From Prosapia bicincta (Eukaryota > Arthropoda > Insecta > Hemiptera > Cercopidae), in contig JBAIZL010000063.1 of assembly GCA_036971475.1 (NCBI GenBank), positions 899,290-963,289 of the forward strand: a DNA stretch of 64,000 nucleotides, in the 5' to 3' direction. A program made the position numbers and the translations under genes. This document shows, one piece after another, positions 15,827 through 28,050 of this stretch. Position 1 is the first letter of the stretch, and each line of letters opens with the position of its first letter. The notes below the pieces were generated by a model. The model searched no databases, was not told where the DNA came from, and saw only the letters and a program-made list of their open reading frames with translations.

Positions 15827-15894
15827 TAGTGTGTCTATGAAATTCTTTACACGCTATGACATTCAAATTTGTTTAATAAATTATATAATCATAG

Positions 15895-15896
<2 letters not shown>

Positions 15897-15946
<50 letters not shown>
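15897..15946. repeat. (TA)n microsatellite
   Basis: A TA tract of about 25 repeats. It sits beside a decayed hammerhead-like repeat end at 15990-16042. Confidence 0.95.
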
Positions 15947-15951
<5 letters not shown>

Positions 15952-15989
15952 CTCAATACAACTGAAGGTATTCACAAACAATAATTATA

Positions 15990-16042
15990 TATCAATTTAT
16001 ATTGAGAGGTTTTAGTTTGCAAACATTACTAACATCATCAGA
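15990..16042 (-). ncRNA. Decayed hammerhead-like motif
   Basis: On the minus strand CTGATGA (16041-16035) is followed by T and GTTAGTAATGTTTGC, then AACTAAAACC. This parallels the 45164-45210 motif, but the GAAA box is reduced and stem II is only partly pairable, so it is unlikely to fold correctly. It lies about 45 bases from a (TA)n tract. Confidence 0.4.
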
Positions 16043-16626
16043 AATCAAAAATACACAAAAGCAAGATGTAAAACATTTGCATTGTTGCAGCCTGATTGGA
16101 ATCTTGATTTATTGTAATTATCATTCCTGATAATATTAGTACTCTTTATCAACGAAAAGCTTAAAATGCAATTTAATAAACAATTCTTGTATTTGATTAA
16201 CTTGGGTTTTTTAGCCTTACATGCAAGATAACATATTATATATAAACACACACAACTTTAGGATACTTAATTATACTATAAAATAAAGTGGTTTTTAAAA
16301 ATTCCATACGTAAGTCCGAGTACTGTAAGGGTCTATAGAAGTTTGCATAAGTAGCAAACAATTAGACAAGTAATACAAACAGAAATATTTTTCAATATTT
16401 TGGGATGACATACCTTCAAAATCCTATAAAATAACGTCAGCTTTCCTATGGAATAATAGGTTATCACTTGTTATTACGAGAAATGAGACGAAATACCTAT
16501 AATGCATGCAGTGAACTTTTTGTAAAACGTTTTTGTATGATATAAAATCAAACAATGAACTAATATTTGAAAAAAAAACTGTATTGGTATGAAGGGAGTG
16601 GTTGAATTGAAAGTATTTGAATGACG

Positions 16627-16629
<3 letters not shown>

Positions 16630-16681
<52 letters not shown>
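16630..16681. repeat. (AC)n microsatellite
   Basis: A perfect AC tract of about 26 repeats. Confidence 0.97.
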
Positions 16682-16683
<2 letters not shown>

Positions 16684-16879
16684 AATAATTATATATACAT
16701 ACATACTTACATATAGGAGTATGAACTACTAGCAGGAAATAAAAAATAAAAAAATATTAGATAAGATTCAACAAATAATTTCATATAGCGATTCTGAGGA
16801 TTTACAATAACCTTAAGGAATATCAGTCATTATTCTCAGAATCGATGTAGTCTGCAATTCTATGCTATCCTTTACATAA
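16682..16879. other. Left flank of LINE
   Basis: AT-rich flank. The change to GC-richer sequence at about 16880 marks the LINE 5' boundary. No clear target-site duplication was found by eye. Confidence 0.4.
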
Positions 16880-17279
16880 GAGCATCATGAACACCCCGGA
16901 TAGCTGGCCTGAGCAACCGGGCGGGTCCACTGGTGGCGGATAGTGGAATGGCCTACAGATATGTAGGTTACTTGTGAATAAGGATTCCGGAAGGTTTCTG
17001 AATAAGCAGGCCCAGACCAAGGCAATGGTTCAGTGGTGAGGAATTATTCCTCCTCGTCAGTCTACCGGTTGCGTGTGGTAGAAATAACTGCTCTGACTGG
17101 GGACTGGGGTAGTTGGGAATTATGTCCTCACAATTCTACTCTCGCCTCCCAGGTGAACCAGGGGCAATGAGGCTGTGAAGTATGGGGGAGACTACCCTAA
17201 CGACACAAACTTGTGGTGGGCTTCAAGGTCAGTGACTGAATACCCAATCCGAGATGCATGGCATCGTGCCGATGGATGA

Positions 17280-18453
17280 ATGGCTGCAGGGTATAAAATG
17301 CAGTCGCACACGATCCCCTTGAGGAACCAGACAAAACCACATTGTATGTTGTCTTGCCAGGGCAGTGGGGGCTCTGCTCTGGTTGACCGTTCGTTCCCCC
17401 ATACTTGTGGGAAGCTAATGTACCATACAAACACAAAAACTGACGTTGAGACTGCACAGATAGCGGGAGCCAATGAGATGGCAAATCGTGAGTCTGTAGC
17501 AGATGTGTCAACGGCAATCACCACTGGGGGTGCGGGGGCGGCTACCAAGCTGCCGACTGCAGAAACCAGTGAAATTTCTGTAGAGTTGAGCACGCTTTCT
17601 CTACGAAGAAGCGTATGTGTGGAGCGGCCAAAAGGCGGCTCCGAAGAGATCAGGCGAGAGCAGCGGGAGGGCCAATAATCCTTAGTACAAAACGAAGGGA
17701 ATGCCAAAGCGAGCTTGTTAAAATCTAGGGCTTGGATGTTGTGAGGGGTGAGGTGCAACAGGTTGGAAGCAATCAACCAAGAGCACCAAACCCCAGCACG
17801 CCCAAAAGACCTAGGAGTTCGACTTCCAATTCCTCTCCAGTGGAGGGAGTAAAGAAGAAAGCGAAACTGGGACAAGCGGGGGATGCTGCAGGGTCTTCGG
17901 GCACATACGGCGATACCCGTCAGCAAAAGCTAGCCATTGTCCCTGTCAGTTACCCAGAGAGTCAACTCTCGGAAGAGATGTCGTTGGAGTTGGAGGAGCT
18001 GTTTTTCTCAGAACTGATGTCCGCTGAGACGGAGAGTGGGGACAGAGGGTTTAGGACAGCATACATGAGAGGGGGCTCTAAACGTTGTATGCTCCTCACG
18101 GGAGAGCCTGGAGTGGGTCCTTCGGGTCCTGTCCAGCTTCACCCTGAGTGGGGGGTAAAGTTGAGGGCAGGGCCACCTAAGGAGGTTTTGCATTGCAAAA
18201 GCTTTAATGTGGGTGCCCAAACCCTACAATGACAAGGAGCCGGAAGAGTTCCTGAAGGTGGTCAAAAACCCAGAACCCTGGGATAGTTCAGGATACTTGG
18301 AAAGTGAATGTCAGGAAAAGGCAGGATGCAGGTCTTACCCTTATCCTGTATATAGGAGAGGGCTCCCTCAAGGCACTGCGGAATATCAACCTGAGGGTCA
18401 ATGTTAGGCTGAGACAGGCCACGTTCAAGGTGCTCTCTAGTCCTGGGGAATAG
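17280..18453 (+). pseudogene. LINE ORF1 remnant (RNA-binding protein)
   Basis: ORF1 proteins of this group bind element RNA. Three frame-shifted pieces are visible: about 17280-17678, 17732-18232 and 18230-18453. The middle is basic and Ser/Pro-rich (PSTPKRPRSSTSNSS, VKKKAKLG). The C-terminal piece contains FLKVVKNPEPWDSSG and, in another frame, AGLTLILYIGEGSLKALRN before a stop at 18451. I see no CCHC zinc knuckles. The true start is uncertain: ATG 17280 is the first in frame, but ATG 17418 is also plausible. A 244-codon minus-strand frame (17192-17926) overlaps it and is a shadow. Confidence 0.75.
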
Positions 18454-18476
18454 GCAACTGCTAAGTAAGCAGAACA

Positions 18477-19208
18477 ATGATCACGTTTCTCCAAATGAAC
18501 CTACAGTACAACAGGGCAGCTAGTGCTGTCGTGTGTAGGATGGTGGACAAGGGAGAGGTGAACTTGGTGCTCATCCAGGAGCCATGGATTTCTGGAGGAC
18601 GCATACGCGGGCTGGCGACATCTGGAGGTACGTTGTTGTATGATAAGAGCTCCGGTGTTCCCAGGACGTGGATCCTGGTCAGGAGGGGGTTGAGTGCTTT
18701 TGTACTAACGGCCTTCTGCTGCAGGGACTTGATAGCAGTGATGGTGGAGCTGCGGGCGGAGGGGAGGATGAGGAGGCTGAACCTGGCCACGGCATATCTT
18801 TCCTTTGACTACGCGGGGGCTCTACCGACACAAGAGCTGAGGAGGCTGGTCGAGCACTTCGTGGGGAAGTACAGGTACCAATACTAGAGGTCAGGAACGT
18901 TTAGCTTATCTTTGCTCTAGGAATCTACTAGTCTAAAATCAGAGGGAAGAGCCGACGTTTGTCACTAGGACCAGACGGGAGGTCCTGGACATTACGGTGG
19001 CATCGAACCAGATGGCTAGGTATGTACTAAATTGGCATGTGTTGGATGAACCGTCTTCTTCTGACCATAGACATATTAGGTATGATATCTTCCTCAATCC
19101 TACCATGCATCGGCCAACCAGGGATCCAAGAAGAACAGACTGGGACTCCCACAGGAGGGACCTGGGTGTTAGGATTGAGGAGGCAGGATTGGAGTATGGG
19201 GGGATGTG
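18477..19208 (+). pseudogene. LINE ORF2: APE-type endonuclease domain
   Basis: The endonuclease nicks target DNA to prime reverse transcription. It starts MITFLQMNLQYNRAASAV at 18477, the usual N terminus for these elements. Next come the catalytic-region motif LIQEPWI and a piece ending near 18887. After a frameshift the domain resumes with FVTRTRREVLDITVASNQ and the conserved catalytic SDHRHIRYDI at about 19060. A stop at 19207 follows. Key motifs survive, but the frame is broken between them. Confidence 0.87.
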
Positions 19209-20866
19209 AGAGATAGAAGACTCTTCTACATCGGTTGGCGAGGCAATAGTAGAGTCCTTTACTGATAACTGCCCTCTCAGTGAGGGTAGAAAAGTAGGGG
19301 AATTGTCAGACTAACAGGAGACTCTTTAATAGAGCAAAACAGAACGGAGAGTGGGACCAGTATAGGAAAACACTAACTGAATACAATAGGGCAATTAGAG
19401 AAGCACGCAGGAAGTCCTAGAAGGAGTTTTGTCAAGAAATTTACGAAACTCGGGAAAGGGCACGACTGCATAAAATGCTTTCAAAGGACCCAGTTAACTC
19501 GGTGGGGATGCTAGGAACCCCATTTGGAAATATAACAAAAACTGTAGGGGAAACTTTGGAAGAATTAATCAGAACACATTTCCCTTGCAGAACTCTGAGG
19601 AAACTTGGGGGAGCAGACACTGAACCAGTTGCCAAACCTTCCGCAAGATGTGGTAAGAGGGAGGACTGGGAAGGGGCAAGGAGGCTAGTAACTCCACAAA
19701 GGGTAAGATGGGCACATTTAAACCCTACAAATCTCCAGGCCAAGATGGGATCTATCCTGTGCTGCTGCAGCTGGGAATTGGCATGCTGGTGCTGGTACTT
19801 ACTAAATTATACAGGCTAAGCATTGCTCTAGGGCATGTGCCTGCAGCCTGGAAATCTAGTAAGGGGGGGGGGTGCCTTGGCCATAAAACCACTGCATTGG
19901 AACCAGCATGCTTATCAACTGGGGAAATCCTTCGAGGGAGCTCTCCACCAATTGGTTGGTAGAATAGAGCAAATAATCGCTAAGAAAGGTTGTGCCTTCC
20001 TCGACATTGAAGGGGCTTTCAATAACCCCTCAGTGGAGACGATGGTAAATGGTGCAAGATGTCATGGAGTGGATGCAACCACTTGTGGCTGGATAAGTTC
20101 CATGTTACCAAACAGAAGTATTTCTGTTGTGGTGCCTAGAGGTTGACAGCCTTATTGAACTCCTGAATGAACAGGGGTACTTCTGTCTGGGATATGCGGA
20201 AGACATAGTTGTTCTGATCCTGGTCAGATTCCCTGATACAGTACTTGAGGTAATCAAAAATCCTCTACGACTGATTTAAGAGTGAGGTAATAAGGAGAAC
20301 TTTAGGGTAAATCCGAAAAAGACTACTCTTATTAACTTCACCAGACAGCGAAAAGATCTGACGACCAGGATGCCTCGCTTGTTTGGTGAACACCTTGAGT
20401 TTGTGGGGGAGGTGAAATACCTGGGAGTTACTCTGGACAGGAAACTCACCTGGAACCCACATCTTGAGAAAACAGTTAACAGGGCCAAAAGGGCCCTGAT
20501 GAAAGTGAGAAATAAGTGGGTAAGAAATGGGGACTGAAGCCATCAATGACGCACTGGATGTATCTGAGAGTGATAACACCTATGATTACCTATGGAGCTC
20601 TGGTGTGGTTGACAAAGGCCAACCAGGTACAGACAAGAGCTCAACCGAGCTCTATCCAGAGGTTGGCCTGTCTCTGCACACTGGGAGCGATGTCAACTAC
20701 ACCTGGTGCAGCAATGGAAATAATGCTTAACGTCCCTCCCCTTGAGCTTATCCTTAGGGGAGAGGCGAGGCTGGCGGCATGGAGATTGCGTAACTCGAAC
20801 AACAGGGCTAATCTCCCAGATGTTTCGTGACATATGAGTATCGAGTGCGTGGTCAAATAACCTGTC
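19209..20866 (+). pseudogene. LINE ORF2: reverse transcriptase domain
   Basis: The linker has the usual basic pattern (YNRAIREARRKS then a stop where Trp is expected, near 19419). RT motifs are present in separate frames: KMLSKDPVNSVG, FKPYKSPGQDGIYPVLLQ, NQHAYQLGKSFEGALHQL, and motif A AFLDIEGAFNN. The block between WKSSKG and PLHWNQHAY is deleted near 19865. The segment between motif A and the catalytic loop is deleted near 20143. The catalytic YADD appears as YAED (about 20197). The thumb side follows with EVKYLGVTLDRKLTWNPHL and YGALVWL. Confidence 0.88.
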
Positions 20867-21535
20867 TTGGAAATGGGCAGTGACCACATTACTCGGACGT
20901 TTGCACCTGACCAGGCCCACGAAACTATGATGGAATGGTCAGGGTCAGTAACATCGGGAGCTCTGATCTGGTACACAGATGGCTCCAAGATGGACTTCGG
21001 CACTGGAGCGGGGTTGTTTTGTAAAAACCCAAGGGTAAAACTAGTTTTTTCCTTGGGGAGGCATACCTCTGTCTTTCAGGCCGAAATATATGCTATAAAT
21101 GCCTGTCAGTGAGAGATAGCGAGAAGGGAAATACACGGGACCCGGATTGCTATCTTCTCTGACAGTCGGGCAGCAATTAAGGCACTATACGGACATGTGG
21201 TCACCACGGCCATAGTCAGGGAGTGCCTAAATAACCTAGAAGCCCTGGCAAGGTGCAATCAAATCAAGATAGGTTGGGTCGCATGGGATACTGGGCTATT
21301 TGGCAATAGTCCAGATGCACTGGCCCGAGAGGGGTCTTCGACTCCCCTGATTGGACCGGAGCCGCCGGTAGGTATTTCTAAATCCGTAGTCAAGATTGCA
21401 GTGCGTAGCTGGATGGCTGAAAGTCACTGTCAGCACTGGGTCAAGGCTGAAGGAATGAGACACAGTAAACTAACCCTTAGGAAACCTTCTTGGGGCTGCA
21501 GGAGTGTCTCATCTATCTGTCTAGGCAGGAATTGA
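20867..21535 (+). pseudogene. LINE ORF2: RNase H domain
   Basis: RNase H degrades RNA of the RNA/DNA hybrid. Acidic motifs are recognisable in order: WYTDGSKMDFGTGAGLF, FQAEIYAINAC (followed by a stop at 21110) and IFSDSRAAIKALYG. The last motif reads WVAWDTGLFGNSPDALAREG where WVPGHxGxxGNExAD is usual, so the His and Glu positions are changed. The domain lies directly after RT, as in LOA and I elements. Confidence 0.85.
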
Positions 21536-21800
21536 TGATAGCCACAGGTCTACTCACGGGACACTGTGGACTAAGGAAACATATGCATAATATGGGTAGC
21601 TTCAAAGGTGAACCATTGTAGAGATAATGCGGGCAAGAACTGGAGACTGCCACACACATCATTTATAGATGAGAAGCACTTGCCGAGAGGCGCTTCAACC
21701 TTTTTAGTGATAGCACAGCTCTGGAAGTGGATGCTGAAGGTAAAACACTAGTGAGGAGGCTCCTAAACCTGGTAAGAGGGAAGGGGCTCTTTGACTAGAT
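21536..21800 (+). pseudogene. LINE ORF2 C-terminal Cys/His-rich region
   Basis: Translated fragments read ATGLLTGHCGLRKHMHNMG and CGQELETATHIIYR, then EALAERRFNLF. This fits the C-terminal Cys/His region of such elements, in which C-x2-C and H/C ligands follow LTGHxxLxxH. Stops replace residues at two or more points. The 3' tail ends near 21875. Confidence 0.75.
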
Positions 21801-21875
21801 CAGGGAGGTAAGTACAATATACCTAAGGTAGCGGCGCTTCGGGCAGCTTAAACCCGCTCCTTAGATTTAAAACGA

Positions 21876-23704
21876 AAAAATCATGAACACGGCTAAAGGA
21901 TAACATTAACTGAAAACACATTTAAGATATGTCTAAAGGCCTTTAGTAAAGCTTAGAGGTAAAAGGAGACATTTTTGGAAAGTACTATGTAATATTTCAG
22001 ATTAATATTATACAATATAATCCGAAATGTCTGTTTATCATGGCGATAGGTAGTAGTAGAATCTGGTCTATGATTTATATAAGTTTTTTGTACGACATTC
22101 TTATAACAATATTTAAGCTTAGATTGTGAATAAATTTCATTACTCAACTCTTTTCGTTTAAAAAAGTTTTGCATTGTATTATTGGGTAATACTACTCCTT
22201 AATCGATGTATTTGAATTATATAAGCTTATCCCAATAATTATTTTAAAAAATAAGATTGTCATTTCTTCTCTCCCAACCAAATATATTTATTTAGTCACA
22301 GTAAGATTTATGTCATAAAGGAAAACCCGATGTTTGCTCTCTTGGAGTTTTGTTTCTCTGATTCCGCTAGAGTGCTCGCATTCAGGCCACACCTGATACT
22401 ATAAGGCATCTTTCTGTATTATGACTGGTTTGTAGAGTAGTAACTGTCCACATAATATATTTATAATACTATATTATTTTTTATTCTTGTATTCAATAAT
22501 GCTTAAAGGCTTTCCATAGCTATGAAGAATGTTTCTAAGAAAAGTTGTTAGAACAAAATGCTCTGTCTTAAATTCATAAAAGCACACACAATAAATCATT
22601 CAAAATTCATTTATCTTTACAACATATTGTAATGGCACCTGTTACTTACCGCCGTTGTAGGGATAAATAGTTAAGTATTGTTCCCCAAAGGAGAATTTAG
22701 AATGCCCCCCCCCCCCCGTTAAATGGAATTTTGACAAATCACCCTCCTCAGGCCGTGAACGGTGTGCATATTTACAATATATAAAAGAATAAAAATATCT
22801 ACTTTATGCCGTCATCTTTAACGAATAAGGTTATCTCAGAGGTATTCGCTGGTTTCCTTTAGAGACGTCCGATCCATCATATGATGATCCCAGGCAGTTA
22901 CCAGCTTACACTGGCCTAAGTTGATTGGGACTTTCACGATTTCATCTGTTGGGCCCCTGCTAATCGAATCAATTTACCTCAATTTTAATTTTTTTTTCAA
23001 TCCAGAAAGATCAGGTTTATCATCAGATAATCATCCAATTATAAAAGAGAGATTGCAGGGTGCTTCTCTCATGTGGGGAATATTGAAATTAGCTACTACC
23101 TTGTCTCATTTAATTTTATTGGCTGTTTGTCTGTAATACAAACGTTATACACCATACAGTAAATTATTTGTACAATATAATATAACATATTCTCCAGTTG
23201 CACGAAGAGATTTCATACATAGGTAGTTAGTTTATAAAAGTGAATAATTAGAGTTCATTAGATTCTCAGGGGCAAAATTTAGTTACGTAAATAACAATAA
23301 ACATTATCTAGCTTTCATAAACATAAAATTATTCATTTTAAATTTTCGACTTTTATTTTTGGGTTTTAATTTAATATAACAATTACTATTGGTCCTAGAA
23401 CATTACAAAAAGTGTGTTTAATTTGTAATATAGGAGTAATAATATCTAGATACCTATCACAACTAACCATTGTATTGAAGGAAAACCTAGCACTACATTA
23501 TTGAGGTTAATGAAAACTCATAACAGTCTAAAATTCGTCGCAATACTTTTCCGTCATTTACTAATTCAACACTAGTGAGAACAAAATAACCTATTACGTA
23601 AGAATAAACATACTTGTGAATAAACAATTATAACTTGAAAAAACAAGTATTTTCCTACTGAGGTTACCAAAGAATGTTATATTTTAGTTACCCGAAGAAA
23701 CTGT
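21876..23704. other. AT-rich intergenic DNA with a C13 run
   Basis: No gene recognised. A run of 13 C at 22705-22717 stands out. A frame at 22921-23136 (71 codons) shows no family resemblance. Confidence 0.5.
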
Positions 23705-24062
23705 TATAACCATGGCTAGTTACCCTAGCCTATGATAACCATGGCTGCAGTTTAAGGATATGGAGGATTCGACGATAACCAGGTGGGGGGCGGAAAATTT
23801 GATAAACATTTCTAAGGTTTGGACAGTTTGTACAGTTTGACACTGCGCAATTGACTTCGTAATGAAGATTCCCGGCTATACGCCTTAGAGTTTTTAATTT
23901 ATATATTGAATACATATTTAAAACAATTGTATTACCATCAATCGTCATCCAATAAAGGTTAAAAAAAACTATTTCACCTTGAATGGCTTAATAAATACCA
24001 ATTTTAATTATCGATTGAATAATTTGTACAATATTTATTTATAGGAATGTAGATACACAATG

Positions 24063-24125
<63 letters not shown>

Positions 24126-24165
24126 TGGAAAGTGTGAGCTAATGGCCGAAATTTAAAAAAAAAAC
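23705..24165 (+). repeat. Composite tRNA-related SINE-like repeat, copy 2
   Basis: Diverged copy: AACCATGGCTGCAGTTTAAGG, then GATTCGACGATAACCAGG (5' module), a worn tRNA-like part TGCGCAATTGACTTCG, then the tail with ATCAATCGTCATCCAAT and ATCGATTGAATAATTTG. The seed near 24066 is expanded to a (TA)n of about 55 bases, after which the family block AGTGTGAGCTAATGG resumes. The (TA)n is therefore inside the repeat unit. Confidence 0.6.
24066..24121. repeat. (TA)n inside SINE-like copy 2
   Basis: A TA array of about 27 repeats at the seed position that is unexpanded in the copies at about 1648 and 40853. Confidence 0.93.
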
Positions 24166-25524
24166 TAAAGTAAAATGATTTTTGGACAACAATCGTAAGA
24201 GTTTACAGCTTTACATGTATTAAGTACAACACATATTGAGTTCCCCATTGCTTATGCGAGCTGCGTAAATAGAATAAATTTATGAATAGCGACACATGCA
24301 ACAATAGCAACACGAGTGTATATCACATTTTGCCGAGAAGCGATTTATTTATGCCCAGAGCTGAGCGCTGCTTTGTATCGATCACATTTTCCCCTGCTTC
24401 GTTATCTCACTTTATGAAAAAACATGAAAGCTGTTTGCCGATATGTATTTTTAACGTTGTGTGCTTTTTAGCTAGGCAATGTGTAAATTGAGCATTCATG
24501 CGAAACATTTTTAGGCCAAGTCAATATACAAAAGTAAAGTTTAATATACAATTATTGCAAGTTTATAAAAAAAAAATCCATCATTAGATCCTTATAAAGC
24601 ATAATTGAATAATCATTTTTAAAAAATCAATGAATGAAGCTTACACATTGGGAAAGTAGTACAGGAAAATAAAATAGACCCCCCCCCTTTTAGAAAACCA
24701 ATGAATACAAGATCATATACCCAATATAAGGAATTAAAACGGTTTAAAATTATATAGGGCCTAATTATTATAAATTATTGAATTATAATAGATATATTAA
24801 ATACAATATGTACTATATTTGCATTTTAAAATACGAAGTAAAGAAAAACAAAACCAGTTTTTAAATCTTTTTACAGAGCGGTATTATATTGTAATGATTA
24901 TGAAAAAGGTATATGAAAAGTTTTATTTTCTCTCCACGTCTAAAGCATGAGTTATCAAGCAAATTTAGATTTATTACAACGATTCGTGGATGATTTACTT
25001 AACAGTTAATGGTTTCTTCGTAACGAGAGCTATGATATTTGTTTGGTAACAATAGTTTCGGAGGACGAATAATTATTATAATTATATAAACTAATAGTTT
25101 GTACTTACGTGCACTATGGAATACACACTTATCGCACTCGTGTATTAAATAAGCGATTTCTGGCCAGAAAACTTGTTCGTATTCCACGCACTGGTCACAT
25201 TCGGTATAAACATTAATAAAATAGTTACATTCGCGTATTCTAGTACCTAAGGTACGGAGATTGAAAAGTATAATAATATATTAGAACGTAGGGTATCGGT
25301 ATACACTCTGGAAAGGTCTAACGTGCTCTGCTGGTTCAAACTGCAGAACCAATCTTATCACGGGTGAGCTTTGTCTGACTTTGGCGGCGGGTTTTAAATA
25401 AAAGAAATGAGTCTATATTAATTTTAAATACGTAACAATATTACTGCACAGAAAGTAATAGAAACCTAAGCGCCGTATATTGGTTACTAGTACGTAATTT
25501 ATTTCACGGTTTCAGCACAGCAAA
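24166..25524. other. AT-rich intergenic DNA
   Basis: No gene recognised. Short frames at 24282-24491 (+) and 24999-25187 (-) show no known motifs. A short C run lies near 24680. Confidence 0.5.
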
Positions 25525-28050
25525 ATATCGAGTGTTTGTTGTACTGGTAGAAGACAATAACCCAGTGTTTAGTGTACTGGTAGTAAGGGTGTTAATTGGA
25601 CTTGTTAGTATAATTCAGTTTTTATTGTACTGGCAGTATAAACCAATGTTTATTGTACTGGTTGTATATTCCAGTGTTTATTGGACGGGTTTGTATATTC
25701 CAGTGTTTATTAAACTTGTAGAACAATCCAGTGTTTATTGTACTGGCAGTATAAACCAATGTTTATTGTACTGGTAGTATAATCCAGTGTTTATTGGACG
25801 GGTTAGTATATTCCAGTGTTTATTAAACTTGTAGAACAATCCAGTGTTTATTGTACTGGTAGTCTAATTTAGGGTTTATTGTACTTATAGTATAAACCAG
25901 TGTTTATTTCACTGGTAGTATAATCTATTGTTGATTGTACTGGTAGTATAATCCAGTGTACTGTCCTAGTAGTATAATCTAGTATTTATTGTGCTGGCAG
26001 TAAAATCCAATGTTTATTGTACTGGTAGAATAATACTGTGTATATTGTAATGAGAGTATAATCCAGTCCTATTTGTACGTGTAGTATAGGCCAGAGATTA
26101 TTCTACTGTTAGTAAAAACCAATGTTTATTAAACGTTAAGTATAATCCAGTGTTTATTTTCCTAGTAGTATAATCCAGTGTTTATTGTTCCTTTTTTATA
26201 ATCTACTACCTATTTCACTGGTGTTATAATCCAATATTTATTGTTCGTGTGGATATGATCCGTTGTTTATTGTACTGGTATAATAATTCAGTGTTTTAGT
26301 ACTGGTAGTATATTCCAGTGTTTATTGCACTGGTAGTATAATTATGTTTTTATTTTACTTATAGTATAAGCCAGTGTTTATTAAACGGGAGGAATATTTC
26401 AGTGTTTATTGTACTTGTAGTATATTCCAGTGTTTATTGTACGGGTAGTAAATTTCAGTAATGATTGTACTGGTTGTTTAATCCATTGTTAATTGTATGG
26501 TTAGAATAATTGATTATTGTACTGGTTGTATAATAAGTGTTTATTGTACTCGTAGAATATTCCAGTGTTTATTGTACTGGTAGTATATTTCAGTGTTTAT
26601 TGTACGGGTAGTAAATTTCAGTAATGATATTACTGGTAGTATAATCCAGCGTATATGGTACTGTAGAATATTCTGGTGTTTATTTTACTGGCAGTATAAT
26701 CCAGTGTTTATTGTTCCTTTAGTATAATCTAGTACCTATTGCACCGGTAGTATAATCGAATGTTTATTTTACTTATAGTATAAGCCAGTGTTTATTAAAC
26801 GGGAGGAATATTCCAGTGTTTATTGTACTGGTAGTATATTCCAGTCTTTATTGTACGGGTAGTAAATTTCAGTAATGATTTTACTGGTAGTTTAATCCAT
26901 TGTTAATTGTATGGTTAGATTAATTGATTATTGTACTGGTTGTATAATAAGTGTTTATTGTACTCGTAGTATATTCCATTGTTCATTTTACTGTTAGTAT
27001 AATCCTGAGTTTATTGTACTGGTAGAGTAAACTTGTGTTTATTTTACTAGTAGTTTAAGCTAGTGATTAATGTACTGGTAGTATAATCCAGTGTTTAATG
27101 TACTTGTAGTGTGATCCAGTGTTTATTGTACTGATATTATAACCCACTGTTTATTGCAATGGTAGAATAATCCAGTCTTTATTATACTAGTAATTTAATC
27201 AGATGTTTATTTTACCAGTGTTTATAATATCCAATTAACCAATGTTTATTGTTCAGTTAGTATATCCCGGTTTGTTCTTACTGGTAGTATATTCCTGTGT
27301 ATGTTGTACACGTAGTATATTTCAGTGAATATTTAAATAGTATTATTTTACACAGTGTTCACTATAAATAGTGTTACAGTGTTTATTGTACGGATTGTTT
27401 ATTCCTTTGTTTATTGAACTATTAGTATAATCCAGTGTTGATTGCACTGGTAGGAAAATATAGTGTTCATTCCATAGGTAGTATAATCCAGTGTTTATTG
27501 GAAGTGTAAGTATAATCCAGTGTTTATTGTTCTGGTATTGTAATCTATTGTTTATTGTACTAGTATTATAATTAAATGTTTATTGCACTTGTAGTATATA
27601 CTATTGTTTATTATCCTGGTAGTGTAATCTACAGTTAATTGTACTGGTAGTATAATCTAGTGTTTATTGTAGTGGTAGTCTAATCTTGTGTTTATTGTGT
27701 TGGTAGTGTAATCCAGTGTTTATTGTATGTGTAGTTTCATCCAGTAATTATTTTATACGTAGTGTAAACTGGTGTTCATTGTACTGGTAATTTAATCCTT
27801 TGTTTATTTTACTGCTAGTAGGATTCTATGTTAATTCTACTTGTAATATATTACAGTGTTTATTGTACAGGTGGTATACTGTAGTGTAAATTTTACTGTA
27901 AGTATAATTCTGTGTTTATTTTACTGATAGTATAATCCAGTGTTTATATTACTTGTAGTATAATTCAGTTTGTATTTTACTGGTAGTACAATCCAGTGTT
28001 TATTGTACTATTAGTATAATCCAGTGTTTGTTTAACTGGTTGCGTAAAAC
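25525..28050. repeat. 28-bp minisatellite, about 90 copies
   Basis: The consensus monomer is about GTTTATTGTACTGGTAG followed by TATAATCCAGT (28 bases). Copies differ by substitutions and small indels. Each typical monomer holds CCAGTGTTTATTGTACTGG, a 5-bp inverted repeat around a 9-base loop. Longer-period structure is present: a block at about 26353-26560 recurs at about 26765-26975 (offset about 412), and a block at 25685 recurs about 113 bases on. The frame at 25532-25777 is repeat-derived and not a gene. Confidence 0.96.

Larger units (their letters stand above)
16880..21875 (+). mobile_element. Degenerate LINE with RNase H, LOA-like
   Basis: A 5 kb block, clearly GC-richer than its surroundings. 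In order it has a 5' leader of about 400 bases, ORF1, a 24-base gap, and ORF2 with APE endonuclease, reverse transcriptase, RNase H and a C-terminal Cys-rich region, then a short 3' end. That order plus the RNase H domain fits LOA/I-group elements of arthropods. Multiple frameshifts, stops and two RT deletions make it inactive. A related 5' fragment lies at about 39318-39430. The LINE call is firm; the LOA clade call is by motif resemblance only. Confidence 0.88.

Noticed and set aside
17192..17926. A 244-codon minus-strand frame
   Set aside because: It is the antisense shadow of LINE ORF1, with no independent motifs.
25525..28050. A CRISPR array
   Set aside because: Repeats are contiguous 28-mers without unique spacers, in eukaryotic AT-rich DNA. 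It is a minisatellite.
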